A stretch of 64,000 nt of DNA from JBGSQR01 sp964509295 (lineage in GTDB: Bacteria > Desulfobacterota > Desulfuromonadia > Geobacterales > Pseudopelobacteraceae): assembly GCA_964509295.1 (NCBI GenBank), contig CAZDWS010000001.1:310001-374000 (forward strand). The letters are read 5' to 3'. The notes beneath the pieces are model-generated. The model did not search any database. It worked only from the letters and a program-made list of their open reading frames with translations, and was not told the origin of the DNA. Both the position numbers and the translations under genes were made by a program. Positions 43,029 through 51,929 of the stretch are shown piece after piece. Each line of letters begins with the position of its first letter. Position 1 is the first letter of the stretch.

Positions 43029-44468
43029 CTAGCCCTGCAGTTTTGTAAGCAGCAGTTCATTGACTACAGCCGGGTTTGCCTTGCCTTTACTGGCTTTCAT
43101 GACCTGGCCGACAAAAAAGCCGAAGAGTTTATCCTTGCCGCTGCGGTATTCAGCCACCTGCCCCGCTTCCCTGGACAGGATCTCATCAATTATCAGTTCG
43201 ATGGCACCGCTGTCTGAAACCTGCACCAACCCCTTTTCTTCAACGATGGTCTTTGGCTCCTTGCCGCTTATCCACATTTCGTCGAATACTGTTTTAGCGA
43301 TCTTGCCGGAAATAGTTCCGCTATCCATAAGTCTAAGCAGTTCCGCCAGCAGTCGGGGAGTTACCGGGCAGTTGTCAATGGACAGGCCGGATTCGTTCAG
43401 GGCACGGGTGATCTCGCCCATGACCCAGTTGGAGACGGCCTTGGCGTTGTGGTGGAAAGCAACACATTCTTCGTAGTATTCTGCCAAAGCCCTGTTGGCT
43501 GTCAATACCTCGGCGTCGTATTCCGGTATGCCAAGTTCAGTTATGAAACGCTGGCGTCGGTGTTCCGGCAGTTCCGGCATTTCCGAATGGGTTCGCTTGA
43601 TCCAGTCGGCATCGATCACCAGTGGAACCAGATCCGGATCAGGGAAATAACGGTAGTCGTGGGCCTCTTCCTTGCTGCGCATGGAACGGGTTTTACCGCT
43701 ATTCGGATCGAACAGGCGCGTTTCCTGGACAACCTTGCCGCCGTCTTCGATCAGATCTATCTGGCGCTCTATCTCATATTCAATGGCCTGCTTGACGAAT
43801 TTGAATGAGTTGACATTCTTGATCTCAGCGCGAGTACCGTATTGTTCGGCCCCCACAGGCATGACCGAGACGTTGGCGTCACAGCGGAAGCTGCCCTCTT
43901 CCATATTGCCGTCACAGATGCCGAGCCAGGTTACAATCTGGTGGAGCTGTTTCAGATAGGAGACCGCTTCGTCCGATGAACGCAGGTCCGGCTCCGAGAC
44001 AACCTCAAGCAATGGAGTACAGGCACGGTTCAAATCTGCTCCGGAACCGTCTCCCAGCCCGGATACGTCGCCATGCACCAGTTTACCGGCATCCTCTTCC
44101 ATGTGGATACGGGTGATGCCGATGCGCTTAGTTTCATCATCTACAACAATATCAAGCCAGCCGCGCTGGCAAATCGGGTCTTCAAACTGGCTGATCTGGT
44201 ATCCCTTGGGAAGGTCAGGATAAAAATAGTTTTTGCGGGCAAAGATGCTGCGGTGCGTAATCGAGCAGTTTGTTGCCAGACCGGCCTTGATGGCGAATTC
44301 GACAACTTTCTTATTCAGCACCGGCAGGGCGCCGGGCAGCCCCAGGCAGACCGGGCAGGTATGGGCATTCGGCTCGGCACCGAATTTTGTTGAGCAGCCG
44401 CAGAAAATTTTGGATTCGGTTTTAAGCTGAACGTGTACTTCAAGTCCGATAACTGGTTGGTACTTCAT
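43029..44468 (-). CDS. gatB: GatB: aspartyl/glutamyl-tRNA amidotransferase subunit B
   Basis: 479 residues. The typical signature VIGLEVHVQL is at the N-terminus, CxC..CxxC zinc motif (FCGCSTKFG and HTCPVCLGLPG) follows, and YatY-type tail domains end the protein. With GatA and GatC it converts Glu-tRNA(Gln) and Asp-tRNA(Asn) to the amidated forms. 149 bp separate it from gatA, most of them occupied by a palindromic repeat (44499-44615). Confidence 0.97.
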   Translation of the reverse strand: MKYQPVIGLEVHVQLKTESKIFCGCSTKFGAEPNAHTCPVCLGLPGALPVLNKKVVEFAIKAGLATNCSITHRSIFARKNYFYPDLPKGYQISQFEDPICQRGWLDIVVDDETKRIGITRIHMEEDAGKLVHGDVSGLGDGSGADLNRACTPLLEVVSEPDLRSSDEAVSYLKQLHQIVTWLGICDGNMEEGSFRCDANVSVMPVGAEQYGTRAEIKNVNSFKFVKQAIEYEIERQIDLIEDGGKVVQETRLFDPNSGKTRSMRSKEEAHDYRYFPDPDLVPLVIDADWIKRTHSEMPELPEHRRQRFITELGIPEYDAEVLTANRALAEYYEECVAFHHNAKAVSNWVMGEITRALNESGLSIDNCPVTPRLLAELLRLMDSGTISGKIAKTVFDEMWISGKEPKTIVEEKGLVQVSDSGAIELIIDEILSREAGQVAEYRSGKDKLFGFFVGQVMKASKGKANPAVVNELLLTKLQG

Positions 44469-44498
44469 ATGATTAACTCCGCAAGTAAAAAATTATTC

Positions 44499-44615
44499 CA
44501 GTTCCATATCAAAGCGCCCTCTTCGTTGGCTCGTCTTCGGCTTCTCAACGTACTGCGTGTACGCCTTCGTCGCCTCAATCCTCGCCGCCTTGACTGCATC
44601 TTTGATCTGGAACTG
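44499..44615. repeat. 117-bp palindromic intergenic element between gatA and gatB
   Basis: Ends are inverted repeats: CAGTTCCATATCAAA at 44499-44513 and TTTGATCTGGAACTG at 44601-44615, one mismatch. The centre (CGTACTGCGTGTACG) is also palindromic, and flanks (TCGTTGGCTCGTCTTCGG and CCTTCGTCGCCTCAATCC) are GC-rich. It begins two bases after the gatA stop. I recall similar dispersed elements (GGCGACGAAGGCGTA... words) in Geobacter-type genomes, but cannot check. It could be a mobile miniature repeat or an RNA structure within the operon. Confidence 0.7.
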
Positions 44616-44617
44616 AA

Positions 44618-46075
44618 CTAGATCCGGGCAGTTCGCTTGTGCCACTCGGTTGCCTGTTCAAAAGCATGGGCAGCACGCAGGATGGCTTCTTCACCAAAAG
44701 GTTTTCCGATCAGTTGTAATCCGATCGGAAGGCCTGAGTCGGAAAAACCGGCGGGTATGGACATGGCACAGGTGCCGGCCAGGTTGGCAGGTATGGTGAA
44801 AATGTCCGACAGGTACATCTGTAGTGGATCATTGATCTTTTCGCCGATTTTGAAGGCCGGGGTTGGTGCAACCGGCGTCAGAATCATGTCTACACCGCTA
44901 AAAGCCTGGATGAAGTCGCGCATAATCAGTGTCCTGACCTTCTGGGCCTTGACGTAGTAAGCGTCATAATAACCGGAAGAGAGGGCATAAGTGCCGAGCA
45001 TGATGCGGCGTTTGACTTCCGCTCCAAAGCCTTCGCTGCGGCTCTTGGTCATCATGTCGATTAAGCCTTCGGCCTGCTCGCTACGATGACCAAAACGGAC
45101 ACCTTCGTAACGGGCCAGATTGGAGCTGGCCTCGGCGGTGGCGATCAGGTAATAGGTCGCCACGGCATAGTCGGTATGCTGCAGAGAAATGTCAACGAAC
45201 TCTGCTCCCAGTTTTTTATAGGTTTCAATGGCCTGGCTCATGGCTGACTGTACATCAGCATCCAGGCCGTCGATGTAGTATTCCTTGGGCAAGCCGATTT
45301 TTAGTCCTTTAACAATGCCGGTCAGTGCGGCGGTGTAGTCAGGTACAGGTGCATTGACGCTGGTCGAGTCCTTCGGGTCATGACCGGCAATTGCATTCAG
45401 CATGATGGCGCAATCGGTGACATCTCGTGTCATAGGCCCGACCTGATCCAGCGATGAGGCATAGGCAATTACGCCGTAGCGTGAAACTCGGCCGTAGGTC
45501 GGCTTAAGGCCGACGCAACTGCAGTGTGAGGCCGGTTGGCGAATGGAACCGCCGGTATCTGTACCGAGAGTTGCTGTGGCGAGTCGTGCTGCCACGGCAG
45601 CCGCCGAGCCACCGGATGATCCGCCTGGAATGCAGGAGGTATCCCAGGGGTTGCGGGTGGGGCCAAAAGCGCTGGACTCGTTGGATGAACCCATGGCGAA
45701 TTCATCCTGATTAAGTTTACCCAGAAGTACAACACCCTGCTCTTTCAATTTTTCATAAGCTGTTGCGCTGTAAGGTGGAATAAAATTATTCAGAATGCGG
45801 GAGGCGCAGGTGGTTCGGATTCCCTCTGTCAGAAAAATGTCTTTCAGGGCCAGCGGAATGCCGGTTAGAACCGATGCCGTGCCGTTGGCAAAGCGTTGGT
45901 CGGCAGCCTTGGCATCACTGATCGCCTTTTCGGGAGTAATGGTAATGAAAGCACCAATCTTATCCTCGGTAACAGCGATACGAGCCAGCATGGCTTCGGT
46001 CGCCTCGACCGAGGAAACCGTCCCGGAAATGAGCTGGTTGCGTAATTGATTTATCGTAAGGTCAAAAAGTTCCAT
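44618..46075 (-). CDS. gatA: GatA: aspartyl/glutamyl-tRNA amidotransferase subunit A
   Basis: 485 residues from ATG 46075 (CGGAG upstream); ATG 46174 lies inside gatC and is less likely. Amidase-signature family: catalytic Lys in PLALKDIF, and the GGSSGGSAAAVAA loop with the Ser-cis-Ser-Lys triad. Supplies ammonia from Gln or Asn. 22 bp after gatC. Confidence 0.97.
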   Translation of the reverse strand: MELFDLTINQLRNQLISGTVSSVEATEAMLARIAVTEDKIGAFITITPEKAISDAKAADQRFANGTASVLTGIPLALKDIFLTEGIRTTCASRILNNFIPPYSATAYEKLKEQGVVLLGKLNQDEFAMGSSNESSAFGPTRNPWDTSCIPGGSSGGSAAAVAARLATATLGTDTGGSIRQPASHCSCVGLKPTYGRVSRYGVIAYASSLDQVGPMTRDVTDCAIMLNAIAGHDPKDSTSVNAPVPDYTAALTGIVKGLKIGLPKEYYIDGLDADVQSAMSQAIETYKKLGAEFVDISLQHTDYAVATYYLIATAEASSNLARYEGVRFGHRSEQAEGLIDMMTKSRSEGFGAEVKRRIMLGTYALSSGYYDAYYVKAQKVRTLIMRDFIQAFSGVDMILTPVAPTPAFKIGEKINDPLQMYLSDIFTIPANLAGTCAMSIPAGFSDSGLPIGLQLIGKPFGEEAILRAAHAFEQATEWHKRTARI

Positions 46076-46097
46076 CAATTGACTCCGTATTATTTCG

Positions 46098-46385
46098 TTA
46101 TTCGATGACTTTAGGTACTCTGAAAAAGGTTTCCGCCCTATCCGGTGCATTCTGAAGGGCTTTGTCAGTGCCAATTGATGGGCACATCAAATCCTCACGG
46201 AAAGAGTTTTCCATCGGTACGGCATGGGATGTGGGCTGGATGCCGTCCGTATCAAGCTCCTTAAGTTTATCCACATATCCCAGGATCGCACCCATCTGCC
46301 CGGCGAAAAGTGTTTTTTCCTGCTCAGAAAGTTCCAGGCGGGCCAGCCTGGAAACATGTTCTACATCCGTAACGGTAATTTCCAT
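46098..46385 (-). CDS. gatC: GatC: aspartyl/glutamyl-tRNA amidotransferase subunit C
   Basis: 95 residues from ATG 46385 (MEITVTDVEHVSRLARLEL), with GGAG nine bases upstream; normal family length. Holds GatA and GatB together. First gene of the minus-strand unit gatC-gatA-gatB-cheY-cheA-lolA. Confidence 0.95.
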   Translation of the reverse strand: MEITVTDVEHVSRLARLELSEQEKTLFAGQMGAILGYVDKLKELDTDGIQPTSHAVPMENSFREDLMCPSIGTDKALQNAPDRAETFFRVPKVIE

Positions 46386-46502
46386 TGGTTCAAGCTCCAT
46401 TACTATGGCAATATTTGATAGCTTTGTACCATGAAACAGGGGGCTTGACAACATTGTTCAGGTTTTGAATATATTCTTTAAATGCCGCTTTGGTTTTTTT
46501 TC

Positions 46503-46531
46503 TTGACATGATGACAACCATTTAGTAATTT
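46503..46531 (+). promoter_or_regulatory. Sigma70 promoter for rplM-rpsI
   Basis: TTGACA (46503-46508), 17 bp, TAATTT (46526-46531), 61 bp before the rplM start. A second TTGACA at 46445 may give another promoter. Confidence 0.65.
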
Positions 46532-46592
46532 ACACCTCTTCGAAAAAATTATGGCTCGATGTGTCCAAGTTGAGCATATGTGTGAGGATTAT

Positions 46593-47021
46593 ATGAAAAC
46601 GGAAGTAGCAAAGCTCGAAAATGTTAAACGTGACTGGTTCGTTGTAGATGCACAAGATGTAGTTCTTGGTCGCCTTGCTTCCAAAATTGCCAATGTGCTG
46701 CGTGGTAAAAACAAAGCCATCTACACCCCCAGCGTTGATACCGGTGATTTTGTCATTGTTGTAAATGCCGAGAAAATTGCCCTGACTGGTCGCAAGCTGG
46801 CCGATAAGATTTACTACAGCCACTCGGGTTTTCCGGGCGGCTTGAAAGAGATCACTGCAGGCAAGTTGATTGAGAAGAAGCCGGAAGATCTGATCAAGAA
46901 AGCTGTCAAAGGCATGCTTCCTAAAAACAAGCTGGCCCGTCACATGCTGAAAAAACTCAAAATCTACGCTGGTGGCAGTCATCCACATGATGCACAACAG
47001 CCCAAGAACCTGACACTTTAA
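46593..47021 (+). CDS. rplM: Ribosomal protein L13 (uL13)
   Basis: 142 residues from ATG 46593 (GAGGATT upstream), the exact family length; upstream ATG 46551 is not needed. Signature VDAQDVVLGRLASKIANVLRG and PDNP-like end. Part of the 50S subunit. Coupled to rpsI as in most bacteria. Confidence 0.97.
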   Translation: MKTEVAKLENVKRDWFVVDAQDVVLGRLASKIANVLRGKNKAIYTPSVDTGDFVIVVNAEKIALTGRKLADKIYYSHSGFPGGLKEITAGKLIEKKPEDLIKKAVKGMLPKNKLARHMLKKLKIYAGGSHPHDAQQPKNLTL

Positions 47022-47041
47022 ACTCTGAGGAGAGGTACGAT

Positions 47042-47434
47042 ATGGCAGCAGTTAGCTTTTATGGAACAGGCAAGCGCAAGAGTTCGGTAGCCAGAGTTTG
47101 GCTTAAGCCGGGTTCTGGTCTTATCACAGTCAACAGCAAAACTTTGGATGAGTATTTTGGTCGTGAGACATCCAAAATGGTTGTTCGTCAGTCACTTGAA
47201 CTTACCGAGAACGTCGGCAAGTTTGACATATACATCACAGTCGCTGGCGGCGGCGACTCCGGCCAGGCCGGTGCTATCCGTCATGGTATTACCAAGGCTC
47301 TTCTTGGTACGGATCCTGAGCTGCGCGGCACACTGAAAAAAGCCGGTTTCATCACACGCGATTCACGCGTTAAGGAACGTAAAAAGTACGGTCGCAAAGC
47401 AGCTCGCGCCCGCTTCCAGTTCTCCAAGCGTTAA
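47042..47434 (+). CDS. rpsI: Ribosomal protein S9 (uS9)
   Basis: 130 residues, normal length. Signature GTGKRKSSVARVWLKPGSG and basic end KKYGRKAARARFQFSKR that reaches the P-site tRNA. 20 bp after rplM; strong ribosome site GAGGAGAGG. A terminator follows. Confidence 0.98.
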   Translation: MAAVSFYGTGKRKSSVARVWLKPGSGLITVNSKTLDEYFGRETSKMVVRQSLELTENVGKFDIYITVAGGGDSGQAGAIRHGITKALLGTDPELRGTLKKAGFITRDSRVKERKKYGRKAARARFQFSKR

Positions 47435-47455
47435 GAGCTGGTATCATATTTGTTC

Positions 47456-47488
47456 AAAAGGGGAATCCAAAAGGGTTCCCCTTTTTTG
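47456..47488 (+). terminator. Terminator after rpsI
   Basis: Stem AAAAGGGGAATCC / GGGTTCCCCTTTT (one mismatch), then T run. Clear Rho-independent terminator. Confidence 0.88.
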
Positions 47489-47554
47489 TTAAGATGCTAT
47501 AACTGCTAATCTCCACTTGCTCCAGCCGTTATCCGAAGTGGAAGCAAGCTGAAA

Positions 47555-48469
47555 CTAGGGAGCAGTTACGTTAATGACCTGGCTTCCCTGCCCCTCCTGG
47601 TTAACCACTTGAACACGAAAATCTTTATTTACAGGTGAATATGGATAGCGTTGGTAAATCAGGCGTGTGCAATCGATATAAATAAGTTTTTCGCGTTCTG
47701 ATGGTTGAATGTTTTCTCTCCCGCCAATACGTTGTCCGTCCACATAAATAGAAGAGTTCTGGCTGAAATTCTTGCCATCTATATTTAACTCATAATAATT
47801 GACATATGTGTTGCCAATGGAAACCTGACTGATCTCAGGTGTTGTATTAATGGATAGTCCCTGCGGTATTGAGCTGATATCCGGAGAATTTTTTACAAGT
47901 ACCTGATGCAGTCCACCTGCAACCTGGGGAACAGTGAAAGCAATCGCTTCCGGTGAAATCAATCGGCTTTTTATGGCAGCGCCATCAAAAAACAGTATAG
48001 ATTTCTCGCTGAAGTTCTGGCCGTTTGCTGTTATTTCGCGCTCTTTGCCTTGTGCGCAGGAGTTGAGCTGGTCCGGTGAGAGACCCGTTAAAACAGGACG
48101 TAACGGCAGCACAGTAAAGTTATATGGCCGACCTGTTGCTCCATCTTCTCGTTTCAAGTAAAGGACATAAATTCCGGCTTCCAGTTGTGTTGGAATGGTA
48201 AATTCTATCTTATTACTATCTAGCTTCCTAATGCCTATTTCGGTTGTGCCGAGAAAAGCGGTTGGTTTTTCTCCAAACCCGGTGCCGAAAATAGTTATAA
48301 CTCCGCCAGGCTCAGCCTGGGCTGGTATGATGCTGAGAACAGACGGTGGTGGCATGTTTACAGCTTTTTGTTGGGTCTTGGTCCGCTGAACACGCTCTGC
48401 AGAATATGAAGTCTGTGTGAATATAATTGAAAATATTAAGGTTAAACTTAGCATTATTAAAAGTTTCAT
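47555..48469 (-). CDS. Secreted IPT/TIG-domain protein
   Basis: 304 residues from ATG 48469 (AAGGTGAGG upstream). Signal peptide ending near TSYSAE. Three tandem immunoglobulin-like IPT/TIG repeats: PPSVLSIIPAQAEPGGVITIFGTGFG, then RPVLTGLSPDQLNSC, then PEISQVSIGN. Such repeats are common in cell-surface proteins. No anchor or catalytic domain seen. Lies just upstream of and divergent from the secretion operon, so it may be its substrate or an accessory; unproven. Confidence 0.82.
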   Translation of the reverse strand: MKLLIMLSLTLIFSIIFTQTSYSAERVQRTKTQQKAVNMPPPSVLSIIPAQAEPGGVITIFGTGFGEKPTAFLGTTEIGIRKLDSNKIEFTIPTQLEAGIYVLYLKREDGATGRPYNFTVLPLRPVLTGLSPDQLNSCAQGKEREITANGQNFSEKSILFFDGAAIKSRLISPEAIAFTVPQVAGGLHQVLVKNSPDISSIPQGLSINTTPEISQVSIGNTYVNYYELNIDGKNFSQNSSIYVDGQRIGGRENIQPSEREKLIYIDCTRLIYQRYPYSPVNKDFRVQVVNQEGQGSQVINVTAP

Positions 48470-48856
48470 TGGCCTCACCTTGGTTTGGGGTATGTTCTTA
48501 ATTGGAAAGTATATAAACTATAACAATATAGTGACATAAATTTCCAACATAATCAGTTGAATATACGTACTAAACTTTGGTCCACCAAATTAGCATGTAT
48601 TATGTAAAGCGGTTTAAAATTAATGGAAGCCTTGCAAAATCGAACTTGGTATGATCTGCTTCGATATTGAAATCATGAAGATTATTGACATATAGTACAG
48701 CAAGTAAGTATTGTAAAAAGAGTATGTTTAATGATTAACCCCAAACCTGAAGTGCGCATCCGATTTATTGCAAAATAGTATGATACGTTGGATTTGGCTG
48801 CAATATAACTGGTTTAAATGTTCTGCTTCGGTTGGACTATGATATAAGGTTGAACT
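48470..48856. other. Divergent intergenic region upstream of the secretion operon
   Basis: 387 bp without a gene. A sigma70-type promoter is at 48685-48714. The rest is AT-rich with no recognised riboswitch. Confidence 0.5.
48685..48714 (+). promoter_or_regulatory. Candidate promoter of the secretion operon
   Basis: TTGACA (48685-48690), 18 bp, TATTGT (48709-48714). It leaves a 5' leader of about 135 bases before the GspF gene. Confidence 0.5.
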
Positions 48857-50065
48857 ATGGCACTTTATAACTGCAAACTTGGATCAACAGACGGAAAAAT
48901 CATCTTCAGAGACTTTGAGGCGTCAGAAAGGGATGTCCTTTGTAAAAGTCTTGAAGACCAGGGATACTATGTCTTCTCTGCCGAGAAAAAGCGTTTTCAA
49001 TTTTTATTTGATAAAGGTATGCAGCGCAGTCGAGTTGATAATCGTTCCTTACTGACATTCAACCAGGAGATGCTGGTGCTGTTGAAGGCTGGAATCCCGG
49101 TCATGCAGGTTCTGGATACCATTCTTGAACGTCACGAAAGTGGACGACTGGCCGAAATCCTTCGCCAGGTGCGTGAAGATGTCAAGTCCGGATCATCTCT
49201 CTCGTCGGCACTTGAAAAACATAACCGCATGTTGCCTAATCTTTATGTGGCATCGATTCGGGCAGGAGAGCGAACCGGTGATCTGCCGCATACCATCCGG
49301 CGATTTATTCAGTATTTAAAGCGTATTGACGGCATCCGCAAAAAAGTCGTCGCTGCATTATTCTATCCCTCAATCATTATGACCGTTGCTTTTCTGGCTG
49401 TCATGCTTCTGCTGGTTTATGTTGTTCCCACATTCAGCCAGGTCTACGCAGATGCCGGTTCACAATTGCCGCTGCCCACACAAATTCTCATAGCCTTTAC
49501 TTCGTTTTTGCGCCGTTTTATACTTCTGGGAGTGCTTCTGGTTGTGGGTCTAGTGGCGCTTTTTCGTTGGTGGGTTTCAACAGAGAGCGGAAAATACGCC
49601 GTCGATCGCTTCAAGCTGACAATTCCGTTGCTTGGTGATGTTTATACAAAATATTCCGTGGCCGGATTCAGCCGGACTCTTGCTACAGTTCTTGGCAGTG
49701 GTATCCCGATAGTTGAGTCGCTGCGTATGTCAATTGGAACGCTCAACAATGTATATATGGAAAAACGACTGCTGGAAGCGGTAAAATATATTGAAGAGGG
49801 TGGGCTTATCTCGGTGGCATTTGAAAGAATGTCCATAATGCCACCATTGGCATTACGTATGTTGAGTGTCGGTGAATCGACCGGGTCACTGGAGGATATG
49901 CTGGTTGACATCTCCGACTATCTGGAAGACGAGCTTGAAGAACGGATGCAAAAACTGACTACAGCAATAGAGCCGGCTGTTATGGTGATTATGGGTGTGA
50001 TTATCGGGGCTATCATTATTACAATGTATTTGCCGGTCTTCAAAATTGCCGGAACCGTAGGATAG
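48857..50065 (+). CDS. GspF/PilC-type inner-membrane platform protein
   Basis: 402 residues. Two GspF domains (FNQEMLVLLKAGIPVMQVLD near residue 65 and FSRTLATVLGSGIPIVESL near 273), three or so membrane segments (near 170-195, 218-238, 375-395). Forms the core on which the ATPase turns to build pseudopilus or pilus. First gene of a co-oriented row reaching 58178. The N-terminal 55 residues (ALYNCKLGSTDGKIIFRDFEA) are the usual GspF linker. Confidence 0.92.
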   Translation: MALYNCKLGSTDGKIIFRDFEASERDVLCKSLEDQGYYVFSAEKKRFQFLFDKGMQRSRVDNRSLLTFNQEMLVLLKAGIPVMQVLDTILERHESGRLAEILRQVREDVKSGSSLSSALEKHNRMLPNLYVASIRAGERTGDLPHTIRRFIQYLKRIDGIRKKVVAALFYPSIIMTVAFLAVMLLLVYVVPTFSQVYADAGSQLPLPTQILIAFTSFLRRFILLGVLLVVGLVALFRWWVSTESGKYAVDRFKLTIPLLGDVYTKYSVAGFSRTLATVLGSGIPIVESLRMSIGTLNNVYMEKRLLEAVKYIEEGGLISVAFERMSIMPPLALRMLSVGESTGSLEDMLVDISDYLEDELEERMQKLTTAIEPAVMVIMGVIIGAIIITMYLPVFKIAGTVG

Positions 50066-50194
50066 TTTCTCGCAATTTCTTCTCTATGAGAGGTGCAGGA
50101 CTGTTTGGCTTGCCAAGACGACGGTTCCGTCTTACAATTAGCAAAGTATCTGATTTTATATCTGAATATTATTTGAAAATAGTCAAGGAATGGA

Positions 50195-51913
50195 ATGAAG
50201 TCATTCAGAAGACAAAATATAGGAAATATCCTGTTAGAGCATGGCTGGCTCTCTGCTGAACATCTGCCTGTTGTCATCGAGAAGCTTGGCTCGACACGTC
50301 AACGGTTTGGTGAGATCTGTGTCGCAGAGGACTTCATCAGTGAAGAGAATCTTGCGCGTTCACTGGCTGAACAGTTCGGTCTGGAATATGCGGACTTAAC
50401 AAACTTCAAAAAAGATGAAGAGTTGCTTAACAGCCTTCCTTCCGATGCCATCTTCCGCTTCCGTTTTGTACCTCTGCAGTCAACCGATGAATACCTGCTG
50501 ATTGCCGTCTCTGACCCCACCGACATACTTAAATTTGATGATCTGGAGCTGTTGCTGGGCCGTCCGCTGCGGATTTCCGTGGCTACGGAAACGGCAATCG
50601 CTCAGTTCATCAAATCAGGTGAAGGAGCCAGTCGGGTTTTGCGGGAAGTTTCCGAGGATTTCATGCTGCAGCTGGTCAAGGAAACTGACCGTGGTGAAGA
50701 GATTCTTTCGGTAGAAACCATCTCGGAAGACTTGAGTCCGATTATAAAGCTGCTCAACACAACTTTGCTGGATGCGCTTAATCGGCGCGCCAGTGATATT
50801 CACATTGAAACCAGCAATGATGGAGTTGAGATAAAATATCGTATTGACGGTGTTCTCTACCGGGCTAATGATCCAATTGACTTTCATTTTCAAGCCCCGA
50901 TTATTTCCAGACTAAAAGTTATGAGTGAACTGGATATTTCAGAGCGCCGAATTCCTCAGGATGGACGTTTTAAAATCAGACTCGGCAAGAAATCCATCGA
51001 TTTTCGTGTTTCCATAATGCCGAGTACACTTGGAGAAGATGCTGTAATTCGAATTCTTGATAAGGAAAGCATTGCCAGTGATCTCAAAGGGTTGACCCTG
51101 GAAAACCTTGGTGTCAGTGAAAGGGAAATCAAGCGGTTGAGGAAGAAAATCCGTGAGCCGTATGGTATGGTGCTGGTTACCGGCCCGACCGGTTCAGGCA
51201 AAACAACAACTCTTTATGCCGCCCTGACGGAAATTCATACCGGTGAAGATAAGATTATCACCATTGAGGACCCGGTTGAATATCTGTTACATGGTGTTTT
51301 GCAGATACCGGTCAATGAAAAAAAAGGGCTGACGTTTGCCAAAGGTCTGCGCTCGATTCTGCGTCATGATCCGGACAAGATAATGGTTGGCGAAATCCGT
51401 GATCCGGAAACCGCCCAGATTGCCGTACAGTCTGCTTTGACCGGACATCTTGTTTTTACTACGGTACATGCTAATAACGTTTTTGATGTTATCGGTCGTT
51501 TCATTCATATGGGAATTGATCCATATAACTTTGTTTCCTGTCTGAACTGCGTCATGGCCCAGCGCCTTGTGCGTAAAGTTTGCCGCAAATGCCGGAAACA
51601 GAAGGTTTACAGTGATGAAGAGCTGATTGATGGCGGGGTAAACCCTGAAAATGTTCGCGGAGTAACTCTTTACGAGGCCTGTGGTTGCAGTGAATGTAAC
51701 GGAACTGGATATCGCGGGCGTTCAGCCATTGTGGAACTGCTTGAACTTAATGACCATATCCGTAACCTGATTATTGCCAGAGTTCCCGCTGTTGAGCTTA
51801 AACAGGCCGCCCACGAAGCAGGAGTTGTGTTCCTGCGTGAATCTGCCCTGGAAAAGCTGATAGCAGGAGATACAACTTTAAAAGAAATCAACCGCGTTAC
51901 TTTTGTAGAGTGA
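50195..51913 (+). CDS. GspE/PilB-type assembly ATPase with MshEN-like N-terminus
   Basis: 572 residues. N-terminal MshEN-like double motif (IGNILLEHGWLSAEHLPVVI then FGEICVAEDFISEENLARSL), a domain that binds c-di-GMP in MshE; the first Arg of the consensus is not present, so binding is uncertain. The ATPase domain has Walker A GPTGSGKTTT (near residue 329), Asp-box, Walker B GEIRDPETAQIA and His box; two CxxC pairs (CRKCRK and CSECNG) form the zinc module. Powers pseudopilus assembly from the cytoplasm. Confidence 0.93.
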   Translation: MKSFRRQNIGNILLEHGWLSAEHLPVVIEKLGSTRQRFGEICVAEDFISEENLARSLAEQFGLEYADLTNFKKDEELLNSLPSDAIFRFRFVPLQSTDEYLLIAVSDPTDILKFDDLELLLGRPLRISVATETAIAQFIKSGEGASRVLREVSEDFMLQLVKETDRGEEILSVETISEDLSPIIKLLNTTLLDALNRRASDIHIETSNDGVEIKYRIDGVLYRANDPIDFHFQAPIISRLKVMSELDISERRIPQDGRFKIRLGKKSIDFRVSIMPSTLGEDAVIRILDKESIASDLKGLTLENLGVSEREIKRLRKKIREPYGMVLVTGPTGSGKTTTLYAALTEIHTGEDKIITIEDPVEYLLHGVLQIPVNEKKGLTFAKGLRSILRHDPDKIMVGEIRDPETAQIAVQSALTGHLVFTTVHANNVFDVIGRFIHMGIDPYNFVSCLNCVMAQRLVRKVCRKCRKQKVYSDEELIDGGVNPENVRGVTLYEACGCSECNGTGYRGRSAIVELLELNDHIRNLIIARVPAVELKQAAHEAGVVFLRESALEKLIAGDTTLKEINRVTFVE

Positions 51914-51929
51914 CCGGAACAGGACATTT

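Noticed and set aside
46551..46592. Longer start for ribosomal protein L13
   Set aside because: ATG 46593 has a ribosome site and gives the standard 142 residues.
48480..48856. GEMM-type cyclic dinucleotide riboswitch before the secretion operon
   Set aside because: The conserved core of the motif was looked for but not found in this leader or in those of pelA and the last gene.
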